Assembly (NCBI GenBank): GCA_016935955.1
Contig: JAFGPY010000171.1
Span: 1 to 9,756 of the forward strand
Reading direction: 5' to 3'
DNA from: Planctomycetota bacterium
GTDB taxonomy: Bacteria; Planctomycetota; Phycisphaerae; FEN-1346; JAACEH01
DNA length: 9,756 nucleotides
Position numbers and translations under genes: made by a program. This document shows positions 1 to 6,203 of this stretch, piece after piece (positions within the stretch are counted from its first letter, which is position 1; each line of letters starts with the position of its first letter). The notes under the pieces are model-generated. The model was not told the origin of the DNA and searched no databases. It worked only from the letters and a program-made list of their open reading frames with translations.

Positions 1-22
1 ATGACCGTGTAAGTCCGTGTTC

Positions 23-53
23 CCCGGCCGAGGGCGGCCGGGCTACATTTTTT
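23..53 (+). terminator. Possible plus-strand intrinsic terminator
   Basis: A perfect 8-base-pair stem, CCCGGCCG (23-30) with CGGCCGGG (35-42), closes an AGGG tetraloop and is followed by a run of six T (48-53) on the plus strand. This would end a transcript entering from the left. The plus strand carries an in-frame-looking TAA at 10-12, but no gene can be supported from 12 bases. The five-base gap between stem and T-run is longer than ideal. The same hairpin could instead be one of the GC palindromic repeats that fill other spacers in this window. Confidence 0.35.
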
Positions 54-76
54 CAACGGGCTGCTAGCGCCCGTTG
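54..76. other. Inverted repeat around the stop codon of the first PEP-CTERM gene
   Basis: CAACGGGC (54-61) pairs perfectly with GCCCGTTG (69-76) around a 7-base loop. The TAG stop of the minus-strand gene (64-66) lies in the loop and the last codons (N-G-R) lie in one arm. On the minus strand the hairpin is followed by A residues, not U, so it is not a classical terminator for that gene. It may protect the mRNA 3' end or be fortuitous. Confidence 0.45.
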
Positions 77-702
77 CGGCGGCGAACCACCATGCCCGCC
101 AGCCCCAGGACCAGAAGGCCCATCGTGGCCGGTTCGGGAATGATGTTGGCGCCGTTGTTCAGGACGGTGCCGGCAATCGCCTGCCCGGCCGCATTCGTGA
201 ACACCGGGTAGCTCTCGGTCTTGGCGTAGCTCATGATGCTGACGCGGACGTCCGTGACCGGCGTGCCGGGATCCTGCAACTCAAAGTAGAACCTCGCCAC
301 GACGGTCCCGGCGGCCAGCGAATTGAGGGCCACGTAGTCGACCACCAGGGCCCCCTGCTGTCCGAAGGCCATGTCCGTGGCCGAGTAGTTGGTGGCCGTG
401 ACCGGCATGAAGAACCCGGCCCAGGCGTACGTCGCCGGAGCGACCAGGTTGCCCATGCTGGCACCGGTGAGATTGTTGACCCGCTGCGGCTGGGTCACAA
501 AGCGGCTGGCATCGGCGCCGCTCAGGACGGCCGTGGCTCCGAACCCTTTGCACGTTTCGCCCGTACCGCCGTTGTCGACGATCACCAGGTCGAAGTACAT
601 CGAGTTGCCGTCCCACATGTCGCCGGTGATCTGAAGTGTCGGCCCCGCCATGACCGGCGACGCGAGAGCCAACACTACGACAACGCCCCAGAGTCTCTGC
701 AT
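64..702 (-). CDS. PEP-CTERM sorting-domain protein, secreted, 212 aa
   Basis: The protein has an N-terminal signal peptide (residues 1-20, hydrophobic GVVVVLALASPVMAG, likely cut after Ala19). A predicted beta-rich extracellular domain (about 22-185) follows. The tail is a classical PEP-CTERM signal: Pro-Glu-Pro at 189-191, a hydrophobic stretch (194-206) and a terminal RRRNGR cluster. In known systems this tail is recognised and cut by an inner-membrane exosortase and the mature protein goes to the envelope or extracellular matrix; that role is inferred from the family. I chose the ATG at 702 because AAGGAG lies seven bases upstream (710-715) and the signal peptide starts there; the open frame continues to 924 but that extension is arginine-rich and unlike a protein. 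The central domain is unrecognised. Its repeated Asp/Gly/Asn pattern and the phrase DLVIVDNGGTG suggest a cohesin-like or similar beta-sandwich, unproven. It shares only the tail with the next gene. Confidence 0.88.
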   Translation of the reverse strand: MQRLWGVVVVLALASPVMAGPTLQITGDMWDGNSMYFDLVIVDNGGTGETCKGFGATAVLSGADASRFVTQPQRVNNLTGASMGNLVAPATYAWAGFFMPVTATNYSATDMAFGQQGALVVDYVALNSLAAGTVVARFYFELQDPGTPVTDVRVSIMSYAKTESYPVFTNAAGQAIAGTVLNNGANIIPEPATMGLLVLGLAGMVVRRRNGR

Positions 703-1147
703 GTTGCTTCTCCTTTCACCCTTTGCTGTTTTCAGTCCGGGCAACAATAGCGGCCCCGCCCGGCACGGCGCGGGTCGGCGCAGTACCGTCGTGGGACGCC
801 GTGCACAGGCGCGTCCGTGCGCTGTGGCGAGTCCCTGGCGCAGATGGACTCCTCCGGCGGACCGCAACCTTGCGGCAGGCCGCCTGCACCAGGGGACCAG
901 CCCCTTATCCTTGCTGTCCAACACTGCAACCGATGCGCGCCGACAAACGGCGCGGCAGGACGAGCCCGCCGCGCCGCGGACGGAAAGTCACAAAACCCTC
1001 TCCGAACAGCGGCACCGGATTAACTCGCCGCGCAGATAGCGGGTCTGCGGTCCGAGCCGCTTATCGCCCTCACAGGCCACAAGCGGCTGCGGACTCCTGC
1101 ATGACCCAGCAAGCTACGGACGCGGCGACCGGCGCCGTGTGCGTAGC
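703..1147 (-). other. Gene-free leader of the first PEP-CTERM gene with a hairpin cluster (794-906)
   Basis: No gene is supported in these 445 bases; open frames here are shadow-like. Five inverted repeats lie close together: GGACGC/GCGTCC (794-799 with 811-816), GAGTCC/GGACTC (829-834 with 846-851), CCGCAA/TTGCGG (862-867 with 870-875), GCAGG/CCTGC (875-879 with 883-887) and AGGGG/CCCCT (about 891-906). The first two are both perfect 6-base-pair stems with 11-base loops, starting 35 bases apart, and on the minus strand both loops share C-T-G-x-G-C. This looks like a structured 5' leader, about 90-200 bases upstream of the start. It matches no riboswitch class I recognise. GC-rich DNA forms such stems by chance, so the case is moderate. 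Confidence 0.35.
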
Positions 1148-1720
1148 CTAGCGTTTACGCTTCAGCACCAGGGCCGCCAGGCCCAGGCCCAGCATGCCCA
1201 TGGTGGCCGGCTCGGGCGTGGGCCACTCGTCAACGATAATGGCCCCCGGATAGTCGAACGGTATCCAGACCCACTTGTCGATCGTGAACGTCGTGCAGTA
1301 GGGCAGGCCGCCCGTAAAATAGATGTCGACCATGTTCTGCCGCAGATCGATGGTGGCAGAGACGTTCACCGCAACATCGCTCCAGACCAGGCGCGGATCG
1401 ACCAGTTCCTCGTGCCAGTCGTAGATCGTCGGGCCGGCGACGTGCCAGATCTCGATGATGTGCAGCACGTAGCCGGGGTCCGGGCCCTGCGACGCGGGCT
1501 GGAAGATCTTGGTGATCGGACCGGCCCCGTCATCGAGCCAGACGTCCAGACCGCCGCCGGCGCCGTTGTCGATCACGACGTCCCCGCCCGGCTCGAAAAC
1601 GAACTCGTCCAACAGAACGCCAGCACCGTTTCCCGGGCCCGAGATAATCGGGGCGGCCGCGACCACGGATCCAAGCACAGCAACACACAACAACGACAGC
1701 GCACAGAGCGACAGTCTCAT
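1148..1720 (-). CDS. PEP-CTERM sorting-domain protein, secreted, 190 aa
   Basis: The signal peptide spans residues 1-23 (MRLSLCALSLLCVAVLGSVV then Ala-Ala-Ala-Pro). A mature domain of about 145 residues is rich in Trp, Asp, Gly and Ile. The C-terminus has Pro-Glu-Pro at 169-171, a hydrophobic helix (GMLGLGLAALVL) and a basic end KRKR, the canonical PEP-CTERM architecture. The start is fixed by AGGAGG eight or so bases upstream of the ATG at 1718-1720. The mature domain is not one I recognise; phrases such as GGDVVIDNGAGGGLDVWLDD suggest a beta-sandwich. Its PEP-ATMG tail closely resembles that of the neighbouring gene, so both are probably served by the same sorting enzyme, which must be encoded elsewhere. 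The two mature domains show no obvious homology, so this is not a simple tandem duplication. Confidence 0.88.
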   Translation of the reverse strand: MRLSLCALSLLCVAVLGSVVAAAPIISGPGNGAGVLLDEFVFEPGGDVVIDNGAGGGLDVWLDDGAGPITKIFQPASQGPDPGYVLHIIEIWHVAGPTIYDWHEELVDPRLVWSDVAVNVSATIDLRQNMVDIYFTGGLPYCTTFTIDKWVWIPFDYPGAIIVDEWPTPEPATMGMLGLGLAALVLKRKR

Positions 1721-2107
1721 CGTTGCTCCCTCCTATTGGAAATGCCCACGGTCAGGACGGAAACGCCACGACATGGACTTCGCGGTCGTCGCCCAGCTGC
1801 GGCCGGCCGCGACGGCGAGCCGGCTCCCGCTGTGAGGAGGGGAATACCAGAGGGGGCCAGCAGATTCGGCGCAGACCGCACAGCCTGCGCAATCCGAATA
1901 AACAATACTTGCAAACGCCATACCTGGGACGGGCTGCCGCTCGGGTGGGTCGGCGTAACGCACGGCCGGACCGGTCGTTGCGGCTCCAAATCCGCTTGCG
2001 GGCTGCAGGAACCGGCCAGATTGCGTGTTGCCTTTGGACATCATTCGTGGGCGGCCGACAACGCGCGAGCGGGCATGTCAGCAGGTGGGCGGGGTCGTTC
2101 GGGACGG
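1721..2107. other. Gene-free spacer between mtaB and the second PEP-CTERM gene
   Basis: These 387 bases hold no supportable gene. I see the Shine-Dalgarno site of the downstream gene (about 1728-1733), a CGGCCGGCCG palindrome near 1801-1812, and an AT-richer island around 1893-1925 that contains a candidate promoter. No hairpin with a U-run follows mtaB, so readthrough into this spacer is possible. Confidence 0.6.
1910..1925 (-). promoter_or_regulatory. Candidate sigma-54 (-24/-12) promoter for the second PEP-CTERM gene
   Basis: On the minus strand the sequence reads AGGTATGGCGTTTGCA. The invariant GG (-24) and GC (-12) have the correct ten-base separation, and TTGCA matches the -12 block exactly; nine of twelve consensus positions of TGGCACG-N4-TTGCW agree. 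Transcription would start near 1899, leaving a leader of about 179 bases. Sigma-54 control of PEP-CTERM genes is known in some exosortase-bearing bacteria, which makes the match more interesting. I see no activator-binding repeats, and chance matches occur. Confidence 0.25.
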
Positions 2108-3391
2108 TCACTCCGGCCGGGCCAGGGCGGCACCGTGGTCGCTGCCGACGACGCGGGCGGAGAGCAGGTGGCCGCGCTCGACGGCCGCTGCCGGGGTCAG
2201 TTCCACGCGCGTGCGGACGTAGTGCTCGTCGAAACCCTCGGCCAGCGACGGGCGGCCGGACTCGCGGGTGAGCGTCTCGACCAGGACCGAGACCTTGCGG
2301 CCAATAAGGCTGCGGGCGAAGTCGCCGGCCAGGCGGTGACCGAGGCCGCGAAGAGCGGCGCTTCGCTTCTGGCGGACTTCGCGCGGCACCTGGTCGGGCA
2401 TCTCGGCGGCAGGCGTCCCGGCGCGGGGCGAGTAGGGAAAGACGTGCACGCGGCTGAAGCCGGCCTCGCGGCACAGGCGGCAGGAGTTGTCGAAGGCCGC
2501 ATCGGTCTCGCCCGGGAAGCCGACGATGACGTCGGTGGTCAGGGCGACATGGGGCAGCACGCGGCGAATCTGCCGCACGCGGTCCAGGAACTCGGCCGCG
2601 GTGTACGGGCGTCGCATGGCCCGCAGCACGGCGTCGTCGCCCGACTGCAGCGGCACGTGAAGATGAGCGCAGAGGCGCTCGGGCCTAGCGGCCATCAGGG
2701 CGAGCAGGTCGTCCGTGACCTCGACGATCTCGATGCTCGACAGGCGTATGCGGCCCAGACCGTCGAGCGACACGAGCCGCGCGAGCAACTCGACCAGCGC
2801 GGCCTCGTCGGACCGCTCGCGTCCGTAGCGGCCGAGGTGGATGCCCGACAGGACGATCTCGCGGTGCCCGGCGCCGATCAGCCGCTGCACCTCGTCGACC
2901 ACGTCGTCGCTCGGGCGGCTCCACAACCGGCCGCGCACGTGCGGTATGATGCAGTAGCTGCAGAACTGGTTGCAGCCGTCCTGTATCTTGACGAAGGCCC
3001 GCGTGTGTCCGGCGAACCGGGAGATGCCGCCCGGCCGCAGGTCGCCGCCGCAACCCATCTCGGCGGCCAGTTGCCGCAGCAGGGCCGCCTTGTCGGCCGT
3101 CACGAGGTGCAGCCCTTCGATGGCCTGGAGGTCGTCGCGCTCCGGGGCGGCGGCATAGCACCCGGTGACGATCAGCCGCGCGCGGGGATTCTCGCGTCGC
3201 ATGCGGCGAATCGTCTGCCGGCATTGCCGCGCGGCCTCGGCCGTGACCACGCACGTGTTGACCACGACCAGGTCGGCCGCCCGCCCGTCCGCCGCCGGCG
3301 ACAGGCCGCCCGCTTCGAGCAGTTCCTCGATCTCGCGCGTCTCGTATTGGTTGACCTTGCAGCCGAACGTCTGTGTGCGGTAGGTAGGCAT
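2108..3391 (-). CDS. mtaB: tRNA (N6-threonylcarbamoyladenosine(37)-C2)-methylthiotransferase MtaB, 427 aa
   Basis: A radical-SAM methylthiotransferase that, by family, adds a methylthio group to t6A37 of ANN-decoding tRNAs in the cytoplasm. The N-terminal domain has the three cluster cysteines (Cys11 in FGCKVNQ, Cys47 in NTCVV, Cys78 in TGCYA). The radical-SAM domain carries Cys140-x3-Cys144-x2-Cys147 (QDGCNQFCSYC) and later HVPLQSGDD (245-253) and GFPGET (291-296). A C-terminal TRAM-like RNA-binding domain occupies about 361-420. FGCKVNQYE and CSYCIIPHVRG point to MtaB rather than MiaB or RimO. Length is close to the usual 430-450. The ATG at 3391 has only a modest GGAG some 11 bases upstream. 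It starts six bases after the stop of the histidine kinase gene, so it is probably translated from the same mRNA. It is the last gene of that unit. Confidence 0.93.
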   Translation of the reverse strand: MPTYRTQTFGCKVNQYETREIEELLEAGGLSPAADGRAADLVVVNTCVVTAEAARQCRQTIRRMRRENPRARLIVTGCYAAAPERDDLQAIEGLHLVTADKAALLRQLAAEMGCGGDLRPGGISRFAGHTRAFVKIQDGCNQFCSYCIIPHVRGRLWSRPSDDVVDEVQRLIGAGHREIVLSGIHLGRYGRERSDEAALVELLARLVSLDGLGRIRLSSIEIVEVTDDLLALMAARPERLCAHLHVPLQSGDDAVLRAMRRPYTAAEFLDRVRQIRRVLPHVALTTDVIVGFPGETDAAFDNSCRLCREAGFSRVHVFPYSPRAGTPAAEMPDQVPREVRQKRSAALRGLGHRLAGDFARSLIGRKVSVLVETLTRESGRPSLAEGFDEHYVRTRVELTPAAAVERGHLLSARVVGSDHGAALARPE

Positions 3392-3397
3392 CGGCGA

Positions 3398-4504
3398 TCA
3401 GTCTCCGCCCGCGTCGCCCGCGACCGCCTGCGGGGCCAGGCCCGGCAACTGCAACCGCAACGTCGTCCCGTCGGGCCCCGTCGAGGCCACGCGCAGCGTG
3501 CCGCCGGCGGCCACGGTCAGACTCTGCGACACGGTCAGCCCCAGGCCGAGGGCCGATCCCAATCCTCCGGCGATGCTGCCGCGCGTGGTCCAGAAAGGCT
3601 CGAAGACGTGCGGCACATGGTAGTCGGCAATGCCGCGCCCCGTGTCGCTGACGGTCAGGACGACGTCGCTCCCGCGTGCGACGAGCCGCACCTCGATCGT
3701 CCCGCGATCGCCCATGGCCTCGCAGGCGTTCAGGATCAGGTTGTGCACGAGCTGTTGCATGTCCTGTGTGGCCAGAGCCACCTCGGGCGTCTCGGCCAGC
3801 ACGGTCTCCAGCGCGATGCCGCGCTCGGCCAGTTCGCCGCGCAGGTGGTCAGCCAGCGTCCGCAGGGCCGCCCCGGGCCGGCAGCGCGCCGCCGCGGGCC
3901 GATGGTCGGCGGCCGTGAAGAGCAGCAGGTTTCGCGTCAGGTGGGTCAGCCGGTCGACGCTGTGGCTCGTCAGCCGCAGGGCCTGCGCCGCGGCGTCAGG
4001 GCTCTGCGTCACCAGGGCCAGCTCGACCTGCGCCGACACGGCGGCAAGAATGTTGTTGATGTGGTGGCTCAGCCCGCCGGCCAGGCGTCCGAGGGTGACC
4101 ATCTTCTCCTGCTCGGCGAGGCGCCGCTCCAGTTCGCGGCGACGGGTCAGGTCGCGCAGCACGACGCCCACGGCGGCCACGTGGCCCGAGGCGTCCACCA
4201 GCGGCGCGAAGTCCAGCTCGACGGGGATGGTCGTTCCGTCGCGCCGCGTGACGGTGGTCTCGAAGGCGGCGGTCTTCTGCTCCTGGACGATGCGCTTCAG
4301 CAGCAGGTCGAGCTTGCGCTGCTCGCTGCGGCGGCGGACCAGCAGGGCCGACTGGCCCGAGGCCTCGTCGCGCGTGAAACCGAGCGTGCGTTCGGCCGCC
4401 GTGTTCCAGTCGAGGATGTGGCCCGACGTGTCGAGCAGCACCATCGGCAGGTCCGACTGCTCGAACAGCATCGAACACAGAAGATGGTTCCTGGTGGGGA
4501 TCAT
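3398..4504 (-). CDS. Cytoplasmic PAS-domain sensor histidine kinase, orphan, 368 aa
   Basis: No membrane segment is seen. A PAS sensor domain covers about 8-120 (LLDTSGHILDWNTAAERTLGF, then RRDGTTIPVELDFAPL and a PAC-like VVLRDLTRRRELE). A short coiled linker (120-135) leads to a dimerisation helix with GGLSHHINN at 143-151, His147 being the likely phospho-acceptor. The ATPase domain has the N box (LVHNLILNACEAM, Asn255 and Asn259), G1 box DTGRG (287-291), F box FEPFWTT (301-307) and G2 box GLGSALGLGLTV (314-325), so catalysis looks intact. The residue after the phospho-acceptor is His148 where most such kinases have Glu or Asp. No response regulator is in the window, so the partner is unknown. 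The ATG at 4504 lies 37 bases after the lipoprotein stop with a weak ribosome site; a second Met at residue 12 (4471) has none better. It is probably co-transcribed with the lipoprotein and mtaB. Confidence 0.9.
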   Translation of the reverse strand: MIPTRNHLLCSMLFEQSDLPMVLLDTSGHILDWNTAAERTLGFTRDEASGQSALLVRRRSEQRKLDLLLKRIVQEQKTAAFETTVTRRDGTTIPVELDFAPLVDASGHVAAVGVVLRDLTRRRELERRLAEQEKMVTLGRLAGGLSHHINNILAAVSAQVELALVTQSPDAAAQALRLTSHSVDRLTHLTRNLLLFTAADHRPAAARCRPGAALRTLADHLRGELAERGIALETVLAETPEVALATQDMQQLVHNLILNACEAMGDRGTIEVRLVARGSDVVLTVSDTGRGIADYHVPHVFEPFWTTRGSIAGGLGSALGLGLTVSQSLTVAAGGTLRVASTGPDGTTLRLQLPGLAPQAVAGDAGGD

Positions 4505-4541
4505 GGATCAGTCCGGGACCCTGGCCTGTCGGCGTCGTCGC

Positions 4542-5387
4542 TCAACGGACTATCGGCGCGGGCGTGTCCTGCAGCGGCTGCCCCGGCCGCATCAGCACCG
4601 GCTGCACGAGCAGCGTCGTCACGCGGCGGCGTCCCTGGCTCTCGACGGCGAAAAGGGTCTCGCCGATGCTCTGCGGTTTGCCGGGCGACAGGCCGATGGC
4701 CACGATCTGGCCCTCGCGGATCACGATCTTGCTGTCGAGGTCCGACAGGCGAAACCGCGGCGGCGCCATGCCCATCACGTAACTCTCGCCGGCCGGGATG
4801 TGCTTCGGCTGCGGATCGCCGTAGACGATCTCCTCGGCGATGCTCACTTCCGTGTGGTTGGGCCGCTCGGACGCCTGGCAATGGACGCGGACCATCGTCG
4901 TGGCGGCGGGGAACTCGCGGCCCCAGACGGTCCCGTCGGCATCGGTGCAGAAGACCGTGGTGTCCTCCATGGCGCGGCCCAGCGGCACGTCGAGAATCTG
5001 GCCCGGCGTGACCTTGACGCTGGAGGCCAGACGCGACGACAGGTTGTCGCTCGAATCGATCACCTCGTTCAACCGCTCGACGGCCAGCCGCCCGCCCGCC
5101 GCGATTCGCAACCCGTTGGCCTCCAGGAGCCGACGCCGGCCGACGTCCAGCAGCGTCTCGTCGAAGAACCGCCAGAAGTCCGGCGTGGGCCGCTCCGGAT
5201 CGACCCTCTCGGTGAGGAAATAGACCTGCAACTGGTAGAGGTCGCGGTCCTGCGACTGTGACGGCAACGGCTGGACCTTGACGTGGATGCCCTCGTCGCC
5301 CGCCGCGCCGCCCGAGAACCACGTGCAGCCGCCGAGCGACCCTGCCGCCAGAACCGCGAGCCATAGAACCATCTTCCGCCGTTGCAT
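4542..5387 (-). CDS. Hypothetical lipoprotein, 281 aa
   Basis: The N-terminus is a lipoprotein signal: basic QRRK, a hydrophobic core (VLWLAVLAAGSL) and lipobox Leu-Gly-Gly-Cys with Cys21 as the lipidated residue. The rest (30-281) is soluble and unrecognised, with an early YQLQVYFLTERVDPERPTPDFW segment and a later region (186-265) rich in short beta-strand-like stretches (AEEIVYGDPQPKHIPAGESY, FAVES, TTLLVQPVLM). It probably sits at an envelope membrane facing the periplasm. The frame is open upstream to 5531, but that part has no signal-like sequence. The ATG at 5387 lacks a Shine-Dalgarno site and falls right after a predicted promoter start; an alternative ATG at 5372 (residue 6) is preceded by GGCGGAAG and would still leave a signal peptide. 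First gene of the lipoprotein-kinase-mtaB unit. A functional link to the kinase is only suggested by adjacency. Confidence 0.8.
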   Translation of the reverse strand: MQRRKMVLWLAVLAAGSLGGCTWFSGGAAGDEGIHVKVQPLPSQSQDRDLYQLQVYFLTERVDPERPTPDFWRFFDETLLDVGRRRLLEANGLRIAAGGRLAVERLNEVIDSSDNLSSRLASSVKVTPGQILDVPLGRAMEDTTVFCTDADGTVWGREFPAATTMVRVHCQASERPNHTEVSIAEEIVYGDPQPKHIPAGESYVMGMAPPRFRLSDLDSKIVIREGQIVAIGLSPGKPQSIGETLFAVESQGRRRVTTLLVQPVLMRPGQPLQDTPAPIVR

Positions 5388-5394
5388 GCGACAC

Positions 5395-5423
5395 AGTATA
5401 GGAGAGGCCGCCCGGCAAATCAA
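5395..5423 (-). promoter_or_regulatory. Sigma-70-like promoter of the lipoprotein-kinase-mtaB unit
   Basis: On the minus strand TTGATT (5418-5423; 4 of 6 with TTGACA) and TATACT (5395-5400; 5 of 6 with TATAAT) are separated by exactly 17 bases. The predicted start of transcription is near 5388, one base before the ATG at 5387. The elements stand out as an AT-rich patch in GC-rich DNA. The promoter would give a leaderless mRNA, or a 16-base leader if translation begins at the ATG at 5372. Confidence 0.5.
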
Positions 5424-5726
5424 TGGCCGCCCCGCACTTGCCGCAAGGTCGCAGGCCACCGTCGCGGCAAGGCCACCCGACGCGGCGACGGAGCACCGCG
5501 TCGCGGAGAGGCGATTTTGCGCGGGCAACACGCGATTTCAGGTTCAATAATCGCGGTCGTTGTGCCGATTGTCGCCGGGGCGTCGGACAACGGAAAAACC
5601 AGGCCAAGGGGAGCCGCCGCACAACGCCCGGCCGCCGCCCGACAGACGCAAGCTGATGGCGGCCATGGAGGTGCTTGCCATGTCGCCGCGAGGGTGGCGT
5701 CCTGCTTGGGGAGCCCGAACGTGCCG

Positions 5727-5793
5727 AAATCGTCCCCGAAACGAGCCCAAAACCGACCGAAAACGACTCAAAACGACCCAAAACGTCCACAAA
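5727..5793. other. Seven helically phased A-tracts (predicted curved DNA)
   Basis: On the plus strand runs of three to four A lie at 5727-5729, 5739-5741, 5749-5752, 5760-5763, 5770-5773, 5780-5783 and 5791-5793. Their centres are 12, 10.5, 11, 10, 10 and 10.5 bases apart, a mean near 10.7, close to one helical turn. The middle four units also form a degenerate 10-base tandem repeat, AAAACGACYC. A-tracts in phase are known to bend DNA. The bend lies about 340-400 bases upstream of the lipoprotein start. It may be a binding site for a nucleoid protein or help shape the promoter region; this is inference. Confidence 0.6.
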
Positions 5794-5901
5794 CGGCCGC
5801 TCACGCGCGGGCGAATCGCGACACGGTTTTCGTAGGCAAAAACGGCGACGCCGGTCCGGCACCGGCCGTTTGCGGCCCCGCGGCGCGGGTGTCCAGAAAA
5901 G

Positions 5902-6010
5902 TTAACCGTGACTAACAATGTTAACCGCGCTTAACTCCCGAAATCGCCCTTTTCAGTATCGCCAGGGCAGCCAAAGTTAACCATGCTTAACAATGTTTAG
6001 GTTGCTTAAC
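5902..6010. repeat. Two matching arrays of four TTAAC-like boxes with 10-9-10 spacing
   Basis: Array one has TTAAC at 5902, CTAAC at 5912, TTAAC at 5921 and TTAAC at 5931. Array two has TTAAC at 5977, TTAAC at 5987, TTTAG at 5996 and TTAAC at 6006. Box spacings are 10, 9 and 10 in both, and the arrays begin 75 bases apart. Between boxes they also share AACAATGTT. All boxes of one array therefore lie on roughly one face of the helix, as expected for cooperative protein binding. This could be an operator, or part of a replication or partition site; no DnaA-box or parS consensus is seen. The function is unknown. Confidence 0.6.
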
Positions 6011-6065
6011 TTTCGGCCGCGGCCTTGACTGCGGGCCGGGCCTCTTGACACGGTCGACGCGGCAA

Positions 6066-6110
6066 GGCCCGAAGGGCCGACGGGAGTTTGGCCGGGGACG
6101 AAGCCCCCGG
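6066..6110. repeat. Two GC-rich hairpins
   Basis: GGCCC-GAA-GGGCC (6066-6078) and CCGGGG/CCCCGG around a seven-base loop (6092-6110) are perfect short palindromes. On the minus strand the second one contains a CTTCG loop. They resemble in style the other short-loop palindromes of this window and may belong to dispersed repeat families. Neither is followed by a T-run on the minus strand, so they are not clear terminators for the lipoprotein gene that ends at 6175. Confidence 0.45.
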
Positions 6111-6138
6111 AAGCCCGGCATAACAGACGGCCGAGTTT

Positions 6139-6203
6139 GTAGGGTGGGTCCCCCGGACCCACGCGGATTCTCGGTCATGGTGGGTGCGGGGCACCCGCCC
6201 TAC
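6139..6203. repeat. 65-base dispersed repeat, family 1, copy A
   Basis: The element starts GTAGGGTGGGT and ends ACCCGCCCTAC, an 11-base terminal inverted repeat with one mismatch. Inside are two hairpins, GGGTCC/GGACCC and GGGTGC/GCACCC, joined by a spacer containing GATTCTCGGTCATG. The core recurs at 6679-6738 and 7378-7441. It carries no coding capacity for movement. It overlaps the 3' end of the lipoprotein gene at 6175-6657 and supplies its last nine codons and its stop. Confidence 0.8.

Larger units (their letters stand above)
5388..6174. other. Large gene-free region upstream of the lipoprotein-kinase-mtaB unit
   Basis: No convincing gene is seen in 787 bases. Open frames exist on both strands but lack ribosome sites and have arginine- or proline-rich shadow composition. 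From left to right it holds a sigma-70-like promoter (5395-5423), a featureless GC-rich stretch (to about 5720), helically phased A-tracts (5727-5793), two phased TTAAC-box arrays (5902-6010), two GC hairpins (6066-6110) and the start of a dispersed repeat (6139). Confidence 0.65.

Noticed and set aside
64..1720. The two PEP-CTERM genes as a tandem duplication
   Set aside because: Beyond the signal peptide and PEP-CTERM tail the mature sequences show no recognisable alignment.
3398..4504. The kinase as PrsK, the dedicated regulator of PEP-CTERM/exosortase systems
   Set aside because: It has no membrane segments and no adjacent sigma-54 activator; its proximity to PEP-CTERM genes is not enough.
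1139..5011. A 1290-codon open frame on the plus strand spanning three genes
   Set aside because: It is antisense to mtaB, the kinase and most of the lipoprotein gene, all of which have clear domains and motifs. Its translation is rich in Arg, Gln, Gly and His with no domain, as expected for the antisense of strongly GC-biased codons.
4501..5862. A 453-codon minus-strand open frame overlapping the lipoprotein gene
   Set aside because: It is in a different frame from the lipoprotein, has no ribosome site or signal peptide, and its translation is low-complexity Arg/Pro/Gly.
5382..5915. A plus-strand frame reading Lys/Pro/Gln-rich tripeptides across the A-tract region, a possible histone H1-like protein
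   Set aside because: The basic composition is a by-product of the 10-base A-tract repeat read in frame; all three plus frames give similar text, and there is no ribosome site.
5902..6010. A chromosomal origin with DnaA boxes
   Set aside because: The TTAAC boxes do not match the TTWTNCACA consensus, and no dnaA, dnaN or gyrase gene is nearby.
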